Shown piece after piece: positions 60,718 to 64,000 of a stretch of DNA of 64,000 nt. Numbering within the stretch: the stretch's first letter is position 1; each line of letters opens with the position of its first letter. The stretch lies in NCBI GenBank assembly GCA_003116975.1, contig BGKB01000117.1:62001-126000 (forward strand), in the 5' to 3' direction. The notes under the pieces are model-generated. The model had not been told where the DNA came from. It did no database searches and saw nothing but the letters and a program-made list of their open reading frames with translations. Both the position numbers and the translations under genes were made by a program. Origin of the DNA: Aurantiochytrium sp. KH105 (taxonomy: Eukaryota > Sar > Bigyra > Thraustochytrida > Thraustochytriidae).

Positions 60718-63700
60718 ATGCCCTCCGCCGCCGCGCCGCGCCGCGCGCGCAGGCGCGGCCGCGCGCTCCATCCGGCGGGCGGCGAGGCCGCCATGGAGGT
60801 CGCCGCCATGGAGGGCGCCGCCATGGAGGTCGCCGCCATGGAGGCTGCCATGGGCGCGGAGCCCGCCGCCGCCGACGCCNGCCGCGCGCGCAGGCGCGGC
60901 CGCGCGCTCCATCCGGCGGGCGGCGAGGCCGCCATGGAGGTCGCCGCCATGGAGGTCGCCGCCATGGAGGTCGCCGCCATGGAGGCTGCCATGGGCGCGG
61001 AGCCCGCCGCCGCCGACGCCGCCGACCTCGCCGAGAGCGCAGAGAGCAAGCGCGAGGGGGCTGCGAAGAAGAGACCTGCGGCGAAGCCTGCGCGGGATTC
61101 CGTCGATGCTGCGGCGAAGAAGGCGCGGAAACAGGAGCTTGCGCACGCGAGCGGGGACGAGGGCGCTGGAGAAGAGCACCGTCGTCTCGACGGCGACGAG
61201 AACCCCGCTGCGCAGGATTTCATGAAGAGAAGTGGCGCGAACGTGGTCGGGGACGGGGAAGCGACACTCGCGCGTAACGCAAAGACGACTCACGAGGATA
61301 ATCCGGAAGAGCTGCTGTCTCCATCATCCCCACCACCACCGCCGCCGCCGCCGCCACCACCACCACTGCCATCACAACGCAAGGAAGTGACGGCCAGCGT
61401 TGATGCGAAGGCAGGCATCGCGAAAAACGACACGCAAAATCAAGCGAAGGAAGGCGGTGTAGATGACATGCCTGAAGAAGGATTCGGCACCCAGAACGCA
61501 ACGTTAAATGAGAAACGAAAGAGAGAAAGCAGGCCCAAGTCTGCGAAGGTGATCGCAACACAAAACAACAACGACGACGATGATAATGATGATGATGATG
61601 CTGATGATGCTGGCGAAGACGAGGAAGCAGCGGCGGCGCCCCGCAGGAAGCGGAGAACGGGACCAGCTGGAAAGATTGGTCTGTCTCCTGCTGATCCACC
61701 ATCGGGGCCTATTCGACTCGATCAGTCTGGGCTGATCGCCGCCACGAAAGGACCGACATATCCAGCGTTCCCCATTGTTCCTAATCCGAGCTCCAATGCA
61801 GCGACTGCAGGAAGGTCTTTGGGAAAACCTGTTCCTGTAGTGTCTTTTGACGAGCTCAACGCGCCTCTCATGTCGGTTGGCGGTACCTCCACAAAGCTTG
61901 CCCCAGTGCCTGAGTCGAAGGCAGATTTCAAACAAGCCAGCGCAGAGGAAGAGGTCACTGCCCTTGCCAAGATATTGGTCCAGCAACAAAAAAAAGGAGG
62001 AGACCAAAAGCTAAATCTCACTTCAGTCCCACTTGGCGACAGCCATAGTCAAGCAAACCCCATGGAGCTTTTGGCAAACGTTAGCCAGAGTCCAGTCGGC
62101 AGCGCTGATATTGAGAGCCCGCACGAATCCTCTTCATCCACCACACATGCAGACGACACCACGGAGACAAAAGAAGAATCAGACGCTTTGCTCATGTTGT
62201 CCACCATGGCACTTGAAAATAGCAGCAGTAGCTCCTCTGCGAGGCGGAGTGCATCGCGCTCGCCGCGAGCAGATCCCTCCGCGCTAGAGAGTCCTGCTCC
62301 GGAGACGCCAGCACAGAGCGAGCAAACAGAGCGGGAGGCCACAGCAAATCAGGCGAAGCGACATGCGCTTTATCGCTTTTCACGACGCGAGCTTTGCACG
62401 GCGCTATACTCTCACCTTGCCTTGAATCGCAACCAAGCGCAGGAAGGCGAATTGTTTTCTCGATTCGTCATTGAGCTCTGCACGCGTGAAAACCGCGACA
62501 TTCCCGAGGTGGGAGAGGAAATCGACATCGATCTATCCAGAGTCAGCAAAGACACGCTGATGCATCTCTGCACCCTTTACGGCATCCGTCTCAAACGCGG
62601 TCGCCCCAAGGTCAAGCGTCTTCCCTTTGGCCGACTTCCCTCGCGTCGGAAAAAGGCAGCACCTCAAGTTCAGGAGGATCTCGACGCTGTATCGGTGGCT
62701 TCCTCCTCATCAGCGGACGAGAAAGATTCAGACGATCTCACGTCCGAGAAGCAGAAACCCGAAACAAAAAAGCCCCAGAAGACGAACCGCACCAATAGCG
62801 AGAGTGCAACGACGAAAAGCAGGGTATCCATAGAAGGCGCATCCCAAACGACCAAAGATGCGTCTTCCGCAAACCAGCAGGATCCAGCGCCTGCCAAGAA
62901 CACGAAAAAGAACTCAAAGAAGAAGAAGAACTCAAAGAAGAAGAAGACGCAGCAAGAGCCGCAGAGTCAAATCGAGCAAACAGCCAACGGCAACGGCGAA
63001 ACCAAGAATTCGGAAGTGGAAACTGTCGGCGCTCACGGCACACAGTCGTCATCGGGGGTATCAGCTGAAGCGGCCTCTGCCTCCGCGCCGTCGCAACCGC
63101 CATCAACGAAGAATACGCAACGTGAAGTGAAGAAGAAGGAGGAGATTGAAGCCAAAGAGAGACGCGATCGCGAGGCCTCTTCAGGCACAGACGCTGAGCT
63201 CGCTGCAACGGAGCATGGCACAAGCAGCCAGTCCGCGGTAAGAGCGCCCATCGAGTCGAGCAAACTACCTGAAAAGGACGTCTGTGTTTGCATGGTCAGA
63301 GACGCGCACCCAATGCTCATTCCATGCGCGCAAGGCAAGAATGGGCGGTGTCATGGATTTGTACATCCCGAGTGTGTGGGTTTGGATTCGATTGATGACA
63401 TCGATAATTTGAGCGAGTACATGTGCCCTTTGGACAAGCACGAGTCCGAAGGTCGTCATGTGGACCTCATTCGAGCGGATGGCGAGTTCACAGCTGCAAC
63501 GCAATGTTCCTTTTGCCAGCAGGTCGAGGGCCCCGCGCGTCTTGGAGACGTCGTGGGTCCCTTCATTTCGGGCCAAGAAGACGTTTGGGCCCATCGGGCG
63601 TGCGCTCTTTTGTCTGAGAACGCCGGCTGCTCCGATGATGATGGCCTCTGGTATAACATTGTCCAGGACATTGAAAAAGCCGCGAGCCAAGTTTGCTCAG

Positions 63701-63984
63701 CCTGCAAGTTGCCGGGTGCATCGGTGCTTCACAAAACGAAACTCTGTGATAATCGGCAGTATTTTCACCTCCCATGCCTCCTGAACGCCAGCGCTTCTCT
63801 TTTGTCACCTGATGCAAGGAAAATTGTGCAAAAGCTCGATGCTCTTCCTCGGCCAAGCAACGCCAAGCGTTTTACAGATCGAGTGATCACGCAGCACATG
63901 AAGTTGACAGAGCGCCTCAAAGCTCTTCTTCTCCAGTCTGAGCGAGACGAGGTCACTCCCCTCGCCGCGAAGGACTCAAAGTAG
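60718..63984 (+). CDS. PHD plus extended-PHD (ePHD) chromatin protein
   Basis: About 1088 residues as assembled from the Met at 60718; one codon contains an N. The N-terminal 100 residues are a duplicated Ala/Met-rich segment (MEVAAMEVAAME) probably created by an assembly join, so their real length is unknown. The middle is disordered, with acidic and Lys tracts, a helical block near 545-620 (YRFSRRELCTALYSHLALN, SKDTLMHLCTLYGI), and an AT-hook-like KRGRPKVKR. The end carries a PHD-like finger (CVCMVRDAHPMLIPC, CHGFVHPECVG, YMCPLD), then an ePHD: CSFCQQVEGPARLGD, VWAHRACALLS, CSACKLPG, FHLPCLL. ePHD modules occur in MLL, JADE, BRPF and PHF6 and bind nucleosomes. Stop at 63984. Confidence 0.85.
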   Translation: MPSAAAPRRARRRGRALHPAGGEAAMEVAAMEGAAMEVAAMEAAMGAEPAAADAXRARRRGRALHPAGGEAAMEVAAMEVAAMEVAAMEAAMGAEPAAADAADLAESAESKREGAAKKRPAAKPARDSVDAAAKKARKQELAHASGDEGAGEEHRRLDGDENPAAQDFMKRSGANVVGDGEATLARNAKTTHEDNPEELLSPSSPPPPPPPPPPPPLPSQRKEVTASVDAKAGIAKNDTQNQAKEGGVDDMPEEGFGTQNATLNEKRKRESRPKSAKVIATQNNNDDDDNDDDDADDAGEDEEAAAAPRRKRRTGPAGKIGLSPADPPSGPIRLDQSGLIAATKGPTYPAFPIVPNPSSNAATAGRSLGKPVPVVSFDELNAPLMSVGGTSTKLAPVPESKADFKQASAEEEVTALAKILVQQQKKGGDQKLNLTSVPLGDSHSQANPMELLANVSQSPVGSADIESPHESSSSTTHADDTTETKEESDALLMLSTMALENSSSSSSARRSASRSPRADPSALESPAPETPAQSEQTEREATANQAKRHALYRFSRRELCTALYSHLALNRNQAQEGELFSRFVIELCTRENRDIPEVGEEIDIDLSRVSKDTLMHLCTLYGIRLKRGRPKVKRLPFGRLPSRRKKAAPQVQEDLDAVSVASSSSADEKDSDDLTSEKQKPETKKPQKTNRTNSESATTKSRVSIEGASQTTKDASSANQQDPAPAKNTKKNSKKKKNSKKKKTQQEPQSQIEQTANGNGETKNSEVETVGAHGTQSSSGVSAEAASASAPSQPPSTKNTQREVKKKEEIEAKERRDREASSGTDAELAATEHGTSSQSAVRAPIESSKLPEKDVCVCMVRDAHPMLIPCAQGKNGRCHGFVHPECVGLDSIDDIDNLSEYMCPLDKHESEGRHVDLIRADGEFTAATQCSFCQQVEGPARLGDVVGPFISGQEDVWAHRACALLSENAGCSDDDGLWYNIVQDIEKAASQVCSACKLPGASVLHKTKLCDNRQYFHLPCLLNASASLLSPDARKIVQKLDALPRPSNAKRFTDRVITQHMKLTERLKALLLQSERDEVTPLAAKDSK
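60740..61020. repeat. 140-bp direct duplication around a single N
   Basis: Bases 60740-60879 and 60881-61020 are identical except one position (G at 60815, T at 60956). They are separated by one N at 60880. This is the mark of two contig ends that overlap but were joined with a gap instead of merged. Confidence 0.92.
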
Positions 63985-64000
63985 GCGATGTTCAAGACTT

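Overview
This window is nuclear DNA of a GC-rich, gene-dense protist. It carries eukaryote-only genes (ALG14, NAA40, SF1/BBP, CWC15, FYVE, FYR, IMPACT) and spliceosomal GT-AG introns. Most genes are a single exon, and intergenic DNA is 0.2-3.4 kb and rich in microsatellites. Ciliary-type genes (MORN repeats, an ASH-like protein) and a fused nitrile hydratase fit a flagellated stramenopile such as a thraustochytrid. That placement is inference; the sequence alone does not prove it.

Layout, left to right. 1-12 kb: an ASH/MSP-like protein, a remnant of a TIR-like domain, a TMCO3-like cation/H+ antiporter, a 3.4 kb repeat-rich gap and ALG14. 12-29 kb: a NAA40-type N-acetyltransferase with extra domains (-), a small G-gamma-like protein (-), a MORN protein (+), a membrane-anchored multicopper oxidase (-), a large FYR-domain protein (-) and a coiled-coil protein (-). 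29-41 kb: a beta-alpha fused nitrile hydratase (+), a three-exon secreted Cys-rich protein (-), a tail-anchored FYVE protein (-), an APS kinase whose coding sequence needs a 4-nt microexon (-), and a two-exon membrane-anchored protein (+). 40-47 kb: the splicing factors CWC15 (-) and SF1/BBP (+) as a divergent pair, then an RCC1/double-BTB protein (+). 47-64 kb: a 13-exon leucine-rich-repeat gene (-), a NIPA-type magnesium transporter (+), a polytopic membrane protein (-), an OST-alpha/TMEM184 protein (+), a basic RPxSA-rich protein (-), and IMPACT (-) divergent from a PHD/ePHD chromatin protein (+). The last gene contains an assembly gap.

Functional themes are chromatin (NAA40, FYR, PHD/ePHD), splicing (SF1, CWC15), membrane transport (antiporter, NIPA, OST-alpha), N-glycosylation (ALG14), sulfate activation (APS kinase) and nitrile metabolism. 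There is no operon logic; several genes are head-to-head with short shared promoters.

The strongest observations are the 4-nt microexon in APS kinase, the leucine-rich-repeat gene built from nine exons of exactly 84 nt in phase 2, the fused nitrile hydratase, the frequent GTACGT splice donor, and a palindromic 8-mer (TAGGCCTA) present seven times, only between genes.
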